This document shows, piece by piece, positions 1 through 7,431 of a stretch of 64,000 nucleotides of DNA. Below the pieces are notes generated by a model, which saw only the letters and a list, made by a program, of their open reading frames with translations, did not search any database and had not been told where the DNA came from. The stretch's first letter is position 1. The number at the start of each line of letters is the position of its first letter. Origin of the DNA: Thermodesulfobacteriota bacterium (lineage in GTDB: Bacteria; Desulfobacterota; GWC2-55-46); contig CP129479.1 of the NCBI GenBank assembly GCA_030583865.1, positions 1,760,819 through 1,824,818 of the forward strand, written 5' to 3'. The translations under genes were made by a program, and so were the position numbers.

Positions 1-481
1 AAAGGAAATAGCGCGGCCTCGCCGTGTGAAAAGGCGCTGCTTGTCGTGATTTTTATTAACCGGCTATTCGGTACGGAAGAGACCTGCAGCATTTGCGGCT
101 GCATGGAAGAGGGCTGCCCAAGCCCGGCAAGCGTCTACATAAAAAATTTTAGCAGAGAAATCCGCGCCCGCTCGCGGAAATACGGAAGAAAAATCGGCTG
201 TAAAAAATACTGCATGGCTGAAAAAATCCTTTATAGGCGGAAGTAAAGAAGCTTTACTCGTGAGGCTTCCGGCCTGAAAGGGAAAAGCGAGTCAGCATCG
301 CGCATTTGTGAAAAAAGGCGCGATTGCCATCCTCAAGAGGTATTTCCGTTGTAAATTGATTTTACCGGACGGGAGGTCAAAAAAAATTCTGGCCCACGGC
401 GCGAATGGGGAAATCCAGGGCCAGGGGCCTGGAGCGGGACCGCAAAATCCATGCCGCCGCTCCGGGCCGCCAGGCCCGGGT
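1..481. other. Left-edge stretch with no convincing gene
   Basis: I see no coding region that I can support here. A short plus-strand frame at 46-246 is cysteine-rich at its start but has no clear ribosome binding site and matches no family I recognise. A GC-rich hairpin (CCGGGCC, loop GCCA, GGCCCGG) lies near 463-480, just beyond the 3' end of the small minus-strand ORF at 482-667, and could act as its transcript end, although it lacks a T-run. Confidence 0.4.
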
Positions 482-667
482 CTACTGAAGCTTGCTGCAG
501 GATTTCTCGCTGAGAAGCAGAACGCTCGTCTCGCTCAAAAGGTAGTACACGCCCGGCGGTATCGGAGGGTTCCCGTCCGCTCCGGACGCATTCTCTTCAG
601 CCGCTTTTTCCTCGGAAAGGCCTTTCTCAAAGGAAACGAACTCATTGAAGTTCATCCTCCTTGCCAT
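482..667 (-). CDS. Small hypothetical protein, 61 aa
   Basis: I do not recognise this protein. It is a 61-residue ORF with an excellent ribosome binding site (AAGGAGAGG about 6 bases before the ATG), which is the main reason to call it. The sequence opens MARRMNFNEF, is acidic in the middle and ends with a leucine/serine-rich stretch. There is no signal peptide, membrane segment or cysteine motif. It stands alone and is read divergently from the M1 peptidase at 796. A short product of this kind could be a peptide or a small regulatory protein, but nothing visible says which. The overlapping plus-strand frame 308-718 is judged a shadow. Confidence 0.45.
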   Translation of the reverse strand: MARRMNFNEFVSFEKGLSEEKAAEENASGADGNPPIPPGVYYLLSETSVLLLSEKSCSKLQ

Positions 668-795
668 TTTTCCTCTCCTTGCGTTTATTTTGCGGCTTTC
701 CTCAAGTATAGCAGATAAACCGGGTTGTCATGCCGGGCCAAACAGCCTGGCGGATAATAGACCAAAGGGCCCCGATATGGTATCCTTAGCCGAGG

Positions 796-2892
796 ATGAG
801 AGACCTTAAGCTCATAGTATTATCGCTTATGGCAGCTTTTATTGCGCTCCTTGCGCTTTCAGGAAGCGTTGCCGCGGGGCCGCCGGTTCCAGAGCCCGTT
901 ACCCGCCATTCGCTCAAGGTGTCTCTCGATATCGCCTCGGGGACGGTGGAGGGCACGGACCATATAACACTTTGGCGGGAGGCTCAAGAAGCGCGTTTCA
1001 TACTGAGGGACGGGACGGAAGTGATTCGGGCCAGTGCGGAAGATTCCGAGCTTCAGTTCGAACTCTCTCACATAGGCGGCGGCTTGCAAGAGTTGAAGGT
1101 GAAACTCCCTTCCGGCGGGAAGAGGCTTTCAATAGCGTTCAGCGGAAAATTCCAGTCCCCGGCAGAGGCTTCCCGGCAAATCAAGAAGGGCGTTGCTCAT
1201 CTCAAGGACGGCATCATCGGCGAGGAAGGGGTCTTTCTACCGTCCTTCTCGTACTGGTTTCCGCAGGAGCCGGAAACGCTGATGGTCTTCGAGGCCGAGG
1301 TCGCCCTGCCCGAGGGATACAAATCGGTAATGGAGGGCGAGCTCGTCTCAAACGAGGAAAAGGACGGCGGCACGGTCGAGAGATGGAAGGAATGGAAGCC
1401 GGTGGACGGGATCGACCTTGTGGCCGGCAGGTACTTCGTCGAAAAAGAGGCCCATGACGGCATAGACATCTACACGTATTTCTTCTCCAGGGACGACGCC
1501 CTCTCCAAAACCTATATCGAAAAGACGAAGGAGCGCCTGGACGCCCTGCAGCGGCTCATAGGCCCCTACCCTTTCAGGAAGTTCGCGGTGGTCGAGAACT
1601 TCATGCCCACGGGGTACGGGATGCCTTCATTCACGCTTCTCGGCTCTGCCGTCATAAGGCTTCCCTTCATACCCGACACCTCGCTCGGCCACGAGATAGC
1701 GCACAACTGGTGGGGCAATTCCGTGTTCGTCGACCCCTCGGAGGGGAACTGGGTCGAGGCCATAACGACCTATGTCGCGGATTATTCATACGAGAGGGAA
1801 AAGGGGCCTGAGAAGGCAAGGGAGTTCCGCGCAGCCAAGCTCCGCGGTTTCAAGAACTACGCCGGCGGCTCGGAGATAGCGCTCAAGGACTTCATCGACA
1901 CCTCGGATTCGGCATCGAGGGCCGTGGGCTACAACAAAGGCTTTATGGTCTTCAACATGCTCGAAGAGACGCTCGGCGAAGATACGTTCAAGGCCGGGCT
2001 GAGAAGGCTCTATTCCGATAACGCCTTCGGGCGCGCGTCCTGGTCCGGAGTGCGCGAGGCCTTTGAGGCCGCGTCTGGCAGGGACCTGAAATGGTTCTTC
2101 AGCCAGTGGCTGGAATCGCCGGGCGGGCCGGTCCTTCGACTTGAAAACGCAGCCTACGCCAAAAAATCAGGCAGCCATGCGGTCTCTTTCAAGCTCAGGC
2201 AGGGCTCCCCGCCGTACGCGCTGGACCTGCCGGTCCTCATAAAAACCGAGGCAGGCGAGGTCTGGAAGACCGTAAGGCTCGAAAAGGAATCCGAGGGGTT
2301 CACCATAGAGTCCGGCTCAAAACCCATATCGATTGAAATCGACCCCGGGCTCCACGTCTTCAGGATACTGGACGATAGCGAGGTCCCGCCGACCTTCGCG
2401 GGCCTCCTTGGAGACAAGGGCTCAAAAATAATCGTTCCGGAAAAAGAAAAGGCCGGGCAAAAATATCAGGGCGCGGCAGATCTCTTTTCGTCTGATTTCG
2501 GGCTCGATACCATATCCGACGACGAGGCCGGGAAAACAGGCTACTTGAAGGACTCTTTTCTTATCCTGGGCGGGCCGGGCGAGAACAGGTTTTACAGGCT
2601 TATGGGCCAGCACTTCTCCCGGAATATCAGGATTAATGACGCTACCGTCGAGGTTGCAGGAAAGAGCTTTCCGAGAAAGGGGACAACGCTTGCCGTGGCG
2701 ATCAAGAACCCGAACGACACCACGAAGACGCTGGTCCTTCTCCTGGGCGAGGACGACGCCGAAGGCATAAGCGCGACGGCGCGGAGGATCCGCCACCTGA
2801 CCGATTTCAGCTACCTTGTCTTTACGCCCGACGGCAAGGTTGAGAAAGGCCACTTCGAGGGTGATAAGGTCCTGAAGCACGTATTCCGGTAA
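796..2892 (+). CDS. M1-family zinc metallopeptidase, exported
   Basis: Predicted secreted or periplasmic aminopeptidase-type enzyme of the gluzincin M1 family, which removes residues from peptide N-termini using one zinc. Residues 1-27 form a signal peptide (basic start, long hydrophobic core, cut near AAG). A beta-rich N-terminal domain is followed by the catalytic domain with HEIAH at 299-303 and the downstream WVEAIT segment supplying the third zinc ligand. The gap from HEIAH to that Glu is one residue shorter than the classic spacing. The ~270-residue C-terminal part is less recognisable and also contains beta-like sequence. At 698 aa it is shorter than PepN-type enzymes. It is a single-gene unit. 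M1 membership is clear; substrate and exact peptidase class are not. Confidence 0.85.
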   Translation: MRDLKLIVLSLMAAFIALLALSGSVAAGPPVPEPVTRHSLKVSLDIASGTVEGTDHITLWREAQEARFILRDGTEVIRASAEDSELQFELSHIGGGLQELKVKLPSGGKRLSIAFSGKFQSPAEASRQIKKGVAHLKDGIIGEEGVFLPSFSYWFPQEPETLMVFEAEVALPEGYKSVMEGELVSNEEKDGGTVERWKEWKPVDGIDLVAGRYFVEKEAHDGIDIYTYFFSRDDALSKTYIEKTKERLDALQRLIGPYPFRKFAVVENFMPTGYGMPSFTLLGSAVIRLPFIPDTSLGHEIAHNWWGNSVFVDPSEGNWVEAITTYVADYSYEREKGPEKAREFRAAKLRGFKNYAGGSEIALKDFIDTSDSASRAVGYNKGFMVFNMLEETLGEDTFKAGLRRLYSDNAFGRASWSGVREAFEAASGRDLKWFFSQWLESPGGPVLRLENAAYAKKSGSHAVSFKLRQGSPPYALDLPVLIKTEAGEVWKTVRLEKESEGFTIESGSKPISIEIDPGLHVFRILDDSEVPPTFAGLLGDKGSKIIVPEKEKAGQKYQGAADLFSSDFGLDTISDDEAGKTGYLKDSFLILGGPGENRFYRLMGQHFSRNIRINDATVEVAGKSFPRKGTTLAVAIKNPNDTTKTLVLLLGEDDAEGISATARRIRHLTDFSYLVFTPDGKVEKGHFEGDKVLKHVFR

Positions 2893-2967
2893 CCGAGCTT
2901 TCACACCATCCGTCCTGGAAGGCATGAGAGGCATAAGGAAGGCCTGATCAATTCCGTTTCCGGTTGC

Positions 2968-3044
2968 CATTGCGAGGAGTAGCTCCGAAGCAATCTAAAA
3001 ATGTTGAACTTCCGAAAAATGAGATTTTCATATCGCTCGCAATG
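2968..3044. repeat. Imperfect inverted-repeat element (CATTGCGAG ... CTCGCAATG)
   Basis: The ends CATTGCGAG (2968-2976) and CTCGCAATG (3036-3044) are exact inverse complements enclosing about 60 bp. The inner AAGCAATCT near the left end faces GAGATT near the right end. It looks like a small palindromic intergenic element of the REP/MITE type between the M1 peptidase and the next gene. No second full copy was found in the window. Confidence 0.45.
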
Positions 3045-3051
3045 ACGAACA

Positions 3052-3072
3052 CATGAATATCAGATATTCATG
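3052..3072. promoter_or_regulatory. Perfect 21-bp palindrome upstream of exported helical protein
   Basis: CATGAATATC, one base, GATATTCATG: ten base pairs of exact dyad symmetry about 87 bases before the next start codon. It could be an operator or a small hairpin. No -35/-10 pair could be placed with confidence beside it. Confidence 0.4.
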
Positions 3073-3158
3073 GTTTAGAGAAACATCCCCCGCCCCCATT
3101 TATCGAGGGGCCCCCTGCATCTCGATTTTCACCTCCGACGAACCCAAAGGAGGTAAGT

Positions 3159-4070
3159 ATGTTTAAGTCGTCCCTCATCGCACTGGTCACCGCACTCGTC
3201 ACCGCACTCTTCTCAGCCCCGTCAATCGCTGCAGCAGCAGGGCCGGACAATGACCGGCGCGCGGCGGAAATAAGCGCAATCGAGCTGAAATTGGGAAAGA
3301 GCCTCGTCCTCATGAAGGGGGCGAGAAAGATCGTTGACGAAAGCGGCTCGCCGGAGGCTGCGGCCCTCATGCAAGAAGCCGAGGCTTCCTTAAAAGAGGC
3401 TTTTGAGTTACTCGATTCAGGCGACCACGATTCGGCCCGGAAAGCGGCCTTTGACTCCATCCAGGCGGCGGTCAGCGCGATAGTCGCCTCAAAGGGGCCG
3501 GGCGCCGGCGCGCTCCGTGATACGGCCATGGAAGAGAAGGCTGTCAAAAGGGCCGCAAGGGACGAGGACCAGTTGGAAGCGAGGCTCCATAAGCTCGCCT
3601 CAGAGGTCGAGACCTTCCTCAAGGTGGCTGAAAGGCTCTCGGGCCGCACGGACGCCAACGCAAGCATGGCAGAGGCAAGAAAGCTTCACGCATCGTCGCT
3701 TGAGAGGTCTGCCGCGGGCGACCGTGACGGGGCGCTTGTTGATATGAAGGCGGCTTACAGGCTGGCCACCGCCGGGGTAAGGGAGCTTAAGCGCTCGCGC
3801 GGCGAGGTCATAACATTCCCGCCCCCCTCCCCGTCCGACCCGGACGAGGCCCTCGCCTACGAGCTGAGGAAGAATGACACATACGCCTTCTTTTCATCGA
3901 ACCTGTTAGATGAGGTGGAAGGCGCGCAGGTTGGTAAGCTCAAGGCGGCTTTTGCGGCCCGGGAGGATGCCATGAAATCGATGCGCTCTGGGGATACGGA
4001 AAGAGCACTGGAGCGCATCCGCGCCTCGACCGAGCTTTATATAAACGCTATCAAGGCACCCGGCAGGTGA
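3159..4070 (+). CDS. Exported alpha-helical protein of unknown function
   Basis: I do not recognise a named family. The start is set by a near-consensus ribosome binding site (AAAGGAGG seven bases before ATG). Residues 1-26 are a signal peptide ending in an alanine-rich cleavage region, so the protein is periplasmic or outer-membrane associated. The remainder is almost all helix, rich in Ala, Glu and Lys, with a recurring pattern of about 38 residues (a helix, then SGDHDSARKA, AAGDRDGALVDM, SGDTERALERI) that resembles degenerate TPR-type hairpins. A proline-rich hinge (PPPSPSDPDE) splits the last third. It is a single-gene unit and is followed eight bases after its stop by a palindromic repeat. 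Confidence 0.75.
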   Translation: MFKSSLIALVTALVTALFSAPSIAAAAGPDNDRRAAEISAIELKLGKSLVLMKGARKIVDESGSPEAAALMQEAEASLKEAFELLDSGDHDSARKAAFDSIQAAVSAIVASKGPGAGALRDTAMEEKAVKRAARDEDQLEARLHKLASEVETFLKVAERLSGRTDANASMAEARKLHASSLERSAAGDRDGALVDMKAAYRLATAGVRELKRSRGEVITFPPPSPSDPDEALAYELRKNDTYAFFSSNLLDEVEGAQVGKLKAAFAAREDAMKSMRSGDTERALERIRASTELYINAIKAPGR

Positions 4071-4078
4071 CCTGCTAA

Positions 4079-4199
4079 CAGGCTGCTGAAAAAGTCCATC
4101 TGCTTCGTTGTCTTCTCGCTCGTCATTGCGGCGTATACAAAAATACGCCTCATTCCTCGCTTCTCGACGCCTCGCATCTGGAGCTTTTTGAGCAGCCTG
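4079..4199 (-). repeat. Dispersed palindromic repeat, family A copy 1
   Basis: About 121 bp bounded by imperfect terminal inverted repeats (CAGGCTGCTGAAAAAG and CTTTTTGAGCAGCCTG, one mismatch) with a central hairpin GGCGTA...TACGCC. Homologous copies lie at 24202-24325 and 41313-41446 in the opposite orientation. It starts eight bases after the stop codon of the preceding gene. Confidence 0.85.
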
Positions 4200-4288
4200 A
4201 TCGGATTTCGCGTTTTTCCGCAACCTGCTAAAAACCGGTTGACAACCGTAGCCACTATATTATATCTTTTTAAGGATAAAGTTCGATT

Positions 4289-4364
4289 GGTCCTATCGTC
4301 TAGAGGCCTAGGACGTGGCCCTCTCAAGGCTAAAACCGGGGTTCGAATCCCCGTAGGACCGCCA
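4289..4364 (+). tRNA. tRNA-Glu (anticodon CUC)
   Basis: A complete 76-nt cloverleaf can be drawn. The acceptor stem GGTCCTA/TAGGACC is perfect over 7 bp, with discriminator G and an encoded CCA (4362-4364). The anticodon stem TGGCC/GGCTA carries the loop CTCTCAA with anticodon CTC at 4323-4325. The T-stem CGGGG/CCCCG encloses TTCGAAT. CUC reads GAG, so this would be the second glutamate isoacceptor expected in a GC-rich genome. A rho-independent terminator follows within 10 bases. Confidence 0.95.
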
Positions 4365-4373
4365 GAAAAATCA

Positions 4374-4403
4374 AGGGGTTACGCTATGCGTAACCCCTTT
4401 TTT
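4374..4403 (+). terminator. Rho-independent terminator after tRNA-Glu
   Basis: GGGGTTACG, loop CTATG, CGTAACCCC, then a run of T. A textbook 9-bp stem directly behind the tRNA. Confidence 0.93.
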
Positions 4404-4706
4404 CTTTCCAGTGCCACCAGATTGTAACCATTTTTGGCCTTGCAAGGACACTTGAGCCCAGCTAATGTACCACTTCAATGTATATCCAACAGGATGTTGA
4501 AAGAGTCCTTCCTGGCTTTTTCAACCATTGGCCGGAATGGATCGTCCAGATTGATTACTGCGTAATTTTAACACTTGTGATGCAAAAAGGTCGAACTTAG
4601 TTGCATCTTAGCTGTTCCGTCCAAATATGGAATGCCAATGCTCTGTCACACCAAGCAAGGCGGCGGGGATACAAAATCGTCTTTCTGCATCGAAAACGCC
4701 CGAGTA
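4404..4706. other. AT-richer gene-free stretch with a degenerate half repeat
   Basis: No gene is supported over these 303 bases. At 4488-4529 the sequence AACAGGATGTTGAAAGAGTCC resembles the left end of repeat family A (AACAGGCTGCTGAAAAAGTCC in copy 1) and folds back on CTTTTTCAAC, so it looks like a decayed partial copy. Base composition is lower in GC than the flanks. Confidence 0.4.
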
Positions 4707-6236
4707 TTACTCCTTGAACATCTCGTCAAGCCTTTGAAGCCTTTCAGGCACTATCTGCATGGGCGTGCCTGTAAGTATTCCGCTTATCGTCCTGAAGGGC
4801 TTTCCTATGTGCATCCCGTTCCCGTCAATTGAAAACTCGCGTATGTCCTTATCGTGCATCGACCCGCGCATCTTGAGTACGGTCAGGCCCCTGAGCATCT
4901 CGCCGTACATCTCCACATAGCGCAGCAGTATTATGGAATCAGTTATGGTAGATATGTGCGCCTCGGTTATCGAAGTGCCGCCGATAAGGTTCGAGGTCGT
5001 TGCGGTAAACAGTCCCGCCACCTCCTGGTGCTTTATGAACGAGGTCAGGCTTATTACGAACTCACGGAAGCCCTTTGTGGTCGATACCCGCTCAAGGGCC
5101 GAAAGGCTGTCGACCGCGACCCGGTGAGGCTTGAACTCCTCCATTATGTGCTTTATGCGGATAAGCAGGTCTTCGAGGCTTGTTGCCTCCGGGTACTCGC
5201 AGGCTATCTTGAGCTTGCCCTCGGCTTCCATCCTTTTGAAATCTATTCCCCAGCCGGTGGCGTTCCTCATGAGCTGCTCGCGGCTCTCTTCGAAGCCCAA
5301 TAGCAGGCACCGCTCGCCGGTCGTATACCCTCCATTCATGAACTGCGTCACTATCAGGGTCTTCCCGGCGCCGGTCGCCCCTGACACGAGGACGATGGAG
5401 TCGCGGAAAAAACCGCCCCCGCACATCCTGTCGAGCTCGCTTGAACCTGAGGTGATGCGCTTGTAGGAAGACTTCTGCTTGAGCTCCAGGGCCGAAAGGG
5501 GTATCACCATTATGCCCTGGTGGGGGAATATGGTGAAGGGGAACTCCCCTTTCTGGTGGTATGTGCCTCGGAACTTGAGTATCTCGACCGTTCTCCTGCG
5601 CTTTTCGTCCTCAAGGACGTTCCTCAGTATGACTACGCTGTCCGCGACGAACTCCTCGATGCCGAAGCGCGTGATGCCGCCGTATTCCTGGTTTCTCTCG
5701 GCTGTCAGTACTGCGGTGACCTTCATCTTTTTAAGCGCCGCCGAGATCCTGAAGATCTCCTTCCGCACAAGCGAGGAATCTGTGAACTGGTTGAAGACCG
5801 CCCCTAGCGAGTCCATCGAGACCCTGGAGGCGCCGATCTTCCGCACCGCGTGCTCTATCCTCGCAAGGAGCGCCCCGAAATCGTAAGACCCGCTTTCCAC
5901 CTGGTCATTCGAAGGCTGGGGAGATGCGTCGACGAACGCCCATTTCCCCTCCTTTTCCAGCCTGCCGATGTCCCAGCCGAAGCTCATCATGTTCTTGCGG
6001 ATGTCCTCAGGGGGCTCTTCGAAGGTCACGAACACGCCCGGCTCGTCTTTCTTGTATATGCCAGCGGAAAGGAACTGCGCGGCAAAGATGGTCTTGGCGC
6101 TCCCGGCGGTCCCGGCGACCAGGCATGCGCGCCCCCTGGGGATGCCGCCGTCGGCTATGAGGTCGAACCCCTCGATGCCGGTCTCGATCTTTTCGACGGC
6201 CCTCTTCGATTTCCTGACAATGTTTTTAGCGGCCAT
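4707..6236 (-). CDS. kaiC: KaiC-type dual RecA ATPase/autokinase
   Basis: Core clock-type ATPase with two RecA domains, CI and CII, expected to form hexamers with slow ATPase and Ser/Thr autokinase activity. Numbering from the ATG: Walker A GTAGSAKT at 42-49 and GATGAGKT at 286-293, with catalytic Glu pairs EE at 73-74 and 316-317. The CII segment TEAHISTITDS aligns with the Synechococcus region holding T426, S431 and T432, and keeps all three hydroxyl residues (T424, S429, T430). The C-terminus (GILTGTPMQI, then 13 more residues) resembles the A-loop and tail bound by KaiA in cyanobacteria, but is shorter. The ATG at 6236, with AAGAGG eight bases upstream, is preferred over the in-frame GTG at 6245. 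At 509 aa it is close to the 519 aa of cyanobacterial KaiC. It follows kaiB in one operon. Confidence 0.93.
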   Translation of the reverse strand: MAAKNIVRKSKRAVEKIETGIEGFDLIADGGIPRGRACLVAGTAGSAKTIFAAQFLSAGIYKKDEPGVFVTFEEPPEDIRKNMMSFGWDIGRLEKEGKWAFVDASPQPSNDQVESGSYDFGALLARIEHAVRKIGASRVSMDSLGAVFNQFTDSSLVRKEIFRISAALKKMKVTAVLTAERNQEYGGITRFGIEEFVADSVVILRNVLEDEKRRRTVEILKFRGTYHQKGEFPFTIFPHQGIMVIPLSALELKQKSSYKRITSGSSELDRMCGGGFFRDSIVLVSGATGAGKTLIVTQFMNGGYTTGERCLLLGFEESREQLMRNATGWGIDFKRMEAEGKLKIACEYPEATSLEDLLIRIKHIMEEFKPHRVAVDSLSALERVSTTKGFREFVISLTSFIKHQEVAGLFTATTSNLIGGTSITEAHISTITDSIILLRYVEMYGEMLRGLTVLKMRGSMHDKDIREFSIDGNGMHIGKPFRTISGILTGTPMQIVPERLQRLDEMFKE

Positions 6237-6258
6237 TTTGCGCACCTCTTAAATTTTC

Positions 6259-6534
6259 TTACTTGATATGCTGGAGATCCAGGCCTAGCAGCACTTTTTC
6301 GGTATTCGAAAGATCGCCTATGATTCTCCGCAAAGGAGGCGGGAGCTCTTTGATGAGGGTGGGCGTCGCCAGGATCTTTTCGTCCTCGGCCAGCTGCGGC
6401 TGCTCGAGAACATCGATTATCTGCAATAGGTAATTGTCCTTAAGCTCCTCGGAGCAGATATCCTGCAGGTTGGATATCGCCTTTTGAGACCTCGATGTCT
6501 TTCCCGTGATGTAGAGCTTGAGCTTGATTTTCAT
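6259..6534 (-). CDS. kaiB: KaiB clock protein
   Basis: Small thioredoxin-like protein that binds KaiC rings and in cyanobacteria switches fold to drive the dephosphorylation phase. The 91-residue sequence carries the family signatures LYITGKT at the start, [14 protein letters not shown] in the middle and [19 protein letters not shown] at the end. It keeps the Gly and Asp of GLDL, where substitutions lock the fold-switched state in Synechococcus and Thermosynechococcus. It is slightly shorter than cyanobacterial KaiB because it lacks the acidic tail. Its ATG overlaps the stop of the KaiA-like gene by four bases (ATGA), and kaiC starts 22 bases after its stop, so the three genes are probably co-translated. 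Confidence 0.95.
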   Translation of the reverse strand: MKIKLKLYITGKTSRSQKAISNLQDICSEELKDNYLLQIIDVLEQPQLAEDEKILATPTLIKELPPPLRRIIGDLSNTEKVLLGLDLQHIK

Positions 6535-7379
6535 TCCACTGTCCCTTTTGTCTGGATTGAGTACGAGTTATTCTGATAGTACATGATCATGAAGCCCATC
6601 AGCTCCAGGACTATCATTTGAGCCTCTTCCACATAAATCCCGGCTTTCAGCTGGTTTGATGACTTGAACTTCTCATACAGAGCTTCGCGGTGCATGCCGA
6701 GAACGTCTTTGGGCCCGGCCCTCAGGAAGCCCAGCCTCTCGGACATGGAGCGGAGCTTTCCGGATATGTCGTATTCGACCTTATATGCGCGCTGCTCAAG
6801 GGCCATGTCCAGGATGTCACAGTATTCCCTTACCAGCTCCTTGTATATTGAGGGTTGGTTTTCCTTAACGGACGCAAGGCCGAATGCGCTTGCCGTTACC
6901 GGCGTCGGATTCGAAGTGGCAAGGCGGTCGAACCCGTCCATCGCCCTCGTGCGGTTCTCAACGGCCCTGTGCCGCTCCACCTCTGCTATGAGCCTCCGCC
7001 TCTCGATCGCATAGCGGAGCGACCTTACGAGCAGGGCGCTCGGGAGCCTGTTTTTCACGAGGTAATCCTGGGCGCCTTTTTTCAGGGCTTCCATCCCGGT
7101 CTTTTCGCTCATCTTGTCGGTAAGGACTACTATCGGCGTGTTGTCCGCCTTCTCGATGCAGGCCATCAGCGCTTCAGTCCCTGAAAAGCCCGGCAACGCC
7201 AAATCCAGCAATATCACATCAGCTTTTTTCCTGGAAAGGTGCTTGAGCCCGGCTGAGACCGAGCCCGCCGCATGGACGGAGAACTTCACATGCTCGGTCC
7301 TGGAAAGCAGCTCCTTGATGCGCGCGGCATACAAGGGAGAGCTCTCAATCAGCAATGCCGAGATATTCTCATGTTTCAT
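6531..7379 (-). CDS. Receiver domain plus KaiA/RsbU-type helical domain (KaiA-like)
   Basis: Likely KaiC-activating partner with the domain order of KaiA. Residues 1-125 are a response-regulator receiver with phospho-acceptor D59 ([10 protein letters not shown]), a switch Thr (VVLTDK) and Lys (YLVKN). The usual acidic pair is ES (E12-S13), so one metal-binding acid is missing. After a linker, residues 180-275 are helical. The stretch [16 protein letters not shown]...[13 protein letters not shown] matches, by memory alignment, the N-terminal domain of RsbU (IISIHRKVLKEL...IEVMIGYGMAYQ), which shares the KaiA C-terminal fold. Length is 282 aa, as in KaiA (284). It sits directly before kaiB and kaiC. 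It could also be an ordinary receiver protein with an RsbU-like domain that acts elsewhere. The KaiA3 proteins of cyanobacteria have this receiver-plus-KaiA layout. Confidence 0.72.
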   Translation of the reverse strand: MKHENISALLIESSPLYAARIKELLSRTEHVKFSVHAAGSVSAGLKHLSRKKADVILLDLALPGFSGTEALMACIEKADNTPIVVLTDKMSEKTGMEALKKGAQDYLVKNRLPSALLVRSLRYAIERRRLIAEVERHRAVENRTRAMDGFDRLATSNPTPVTASAFGLASVKENQPSIYKELVREYCDILDMALEQRAYKVEYDISGKLRSMSERLGFLRAGPKDVLGMHREALYEKFKSSNQLKAGIYVEEAQMIVLELMGFMIMYYQNNSYSIQTKGTVE

Positions 7380-7431
7380 TACTCACCACCCCGGCAGGGC
7401 CGCGGCTTCGCGGCCAGTTTGCGAATACGCA

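Noticed and set aside
46-246. 66-aa cysteine-rich plus-strand ORF
   Set aside because: No ribosome binding site, basic C-terminal half of low complexity, no family recognised; coding status not supported.
308-718. 136-aa plus-strand ORF overlapping the small gene at 482-667
   Set aside because: GTG start without a ribosome binding site and a proline/glycine/arginine-rich sequence typical of a shadow frame; the minus-strand ORF has a much better start.
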